Shown: positions 63,986-64,000 of the stretch, one piece after another
Layout of the letters: each line of letters starts with the position of its first letter
How positions within the stretch are numbered: position 1 is the stretch's first letter
NCBI RefSeq assembly: GCF_014932895.1
Contig: NZ_JACYOF010000005.1
Span: forward strand, 347,180 to 411,179
DNA: 64,000 nt
From: Bacillus thuringiensis
GTDB lineage: Bacteria > Bacillota > Bacilli > Bacillales > Bacillaceae_G
Direction: 5' to 3'
Notes under the pieces: model-generated
Seen by the model: only the letters and a program-made list of their open reading frames with translations
The model's database searches: none
Told to the model about the DNA's origin: nothing
Program-made: the position numbers and the translations under genes

Positions 63986-64000
63986 TTTATTGGAGAGTTT
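63986..64000 (+). rRNA. 16S ribosomal RNA (5' end only)
   Basis: The last 15 bases TTTATTGGAGAGTTT are the first bases of Bacillus 16S rRNA (which continues GATCCTGGCTCAG). The rest lies outside the window. Confidence 0.88.

Noticed and set aside
1-64000. Possible CRISPR arrays, complete transposases or prophage
   Set aside because: No regularly spaced repeats, no transposase or integrase reading frames and no phage structural genes were seen.

Overview
This is a low-GC Firmicute chromosome segment, almost certainly from the Bacillus cereus group. The gene order follows the yut/yum/yui/yug neighbourhoods of Bacillus subtilis, with sporulation genes (Spo0E-like, cdaS, kapB/kapD, yutH, YhcN/YlaJ). 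Seven copies of a short repeat bounded by TTTAT match the bcr1 element known from the B. cereus group. No plasmid, prophage, complete insertion sequence, CRISPR array or tRNA was seen. The window starts inside a YhfC-type membrane protease gene and ends in the first bases of a 16S rRNA gene, with tandem rRNA promoters just upstream.

Layout: 1-9000 holds a MerR/TipA-like regulator, a sporulation lipoprotein, yutD, two acetyltransferase/RNA-binding-like genes, glpX, yutE, a SufR-like regulator, yutF and an NAD(P)H oxidoreductase with an inverted repeat over its promoter. 9000-15300 is accessory: a Rap-Phr quorum-sensing pair, a 28-residue membrane peptide gene, and a four-gene operon (CitE/HpcH-like enzyme, phosphoribosyltransferase with TRSP domain, phosphoribosyltransferase-like/PELOTA protein, HAD phosphatase). 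That operon matches the predicted nucleoside-like metabolite module of tellurium-resistance (Ter) stress systems, but no ter gene lies nearby. 15400-27700 is largely conserved core: yutG, yutH, yutI, yuzD, an AadA-like nucleotidyltransferase, a CPBP protease, an ABC exporter pair (fetAB), Spo0E-like, yutJ, yuzB, dapF and an IscA-like protein.

27700-29120 is a small graveyard: a decayed gene with five internal stops and two compensating homopolymer shifts, an orphan nuclease-type polymorphic toxin tail with an immunity gene, and the last codons of an O-methyltransferase. 29200-44000 carries a YxeA-like lipoprotein, a choline-binding-repeat secreted protein, an MFS transporter, ferredoxin-NADP reductase, NADH dehydrogenase 2 with a Rex-like operator, NUDIX, yuiB, yuiC, pepA, cdaS (c-di-AMP synthase), pgcA and galU (UDP-glucose synthesis). 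44000-64000 carries bioY with a BirA operator, T-box-controlled glycyl-tRNA synthetase, alkD, an ArsB/NhaD transporter, kapD/kapB, a SodC-like lipoprotein lacking metal ligands, the yug block (patB, yugE, yugF, alaR-alaT, yugI, yuzA, pgi, yugN, yugO), an MgtC protein and the rRNA operon start.

Connections: pgcA, galU, pgi and glpX all act around glucose-6-phosphate, feeding gluconeogenesis and UDP-glucose. yutI, yutM and the SufR-like regulator point to iron-sulfur metabolism. yumB, yumC and yutJ are flavoprotein redox enzymes. Rap-Phr, Spo0E-like, KapB/KapD and CdaS bear on entry into or progress through sporulation. All functional calls rest on reading motifs and recalled families; no database search was run.
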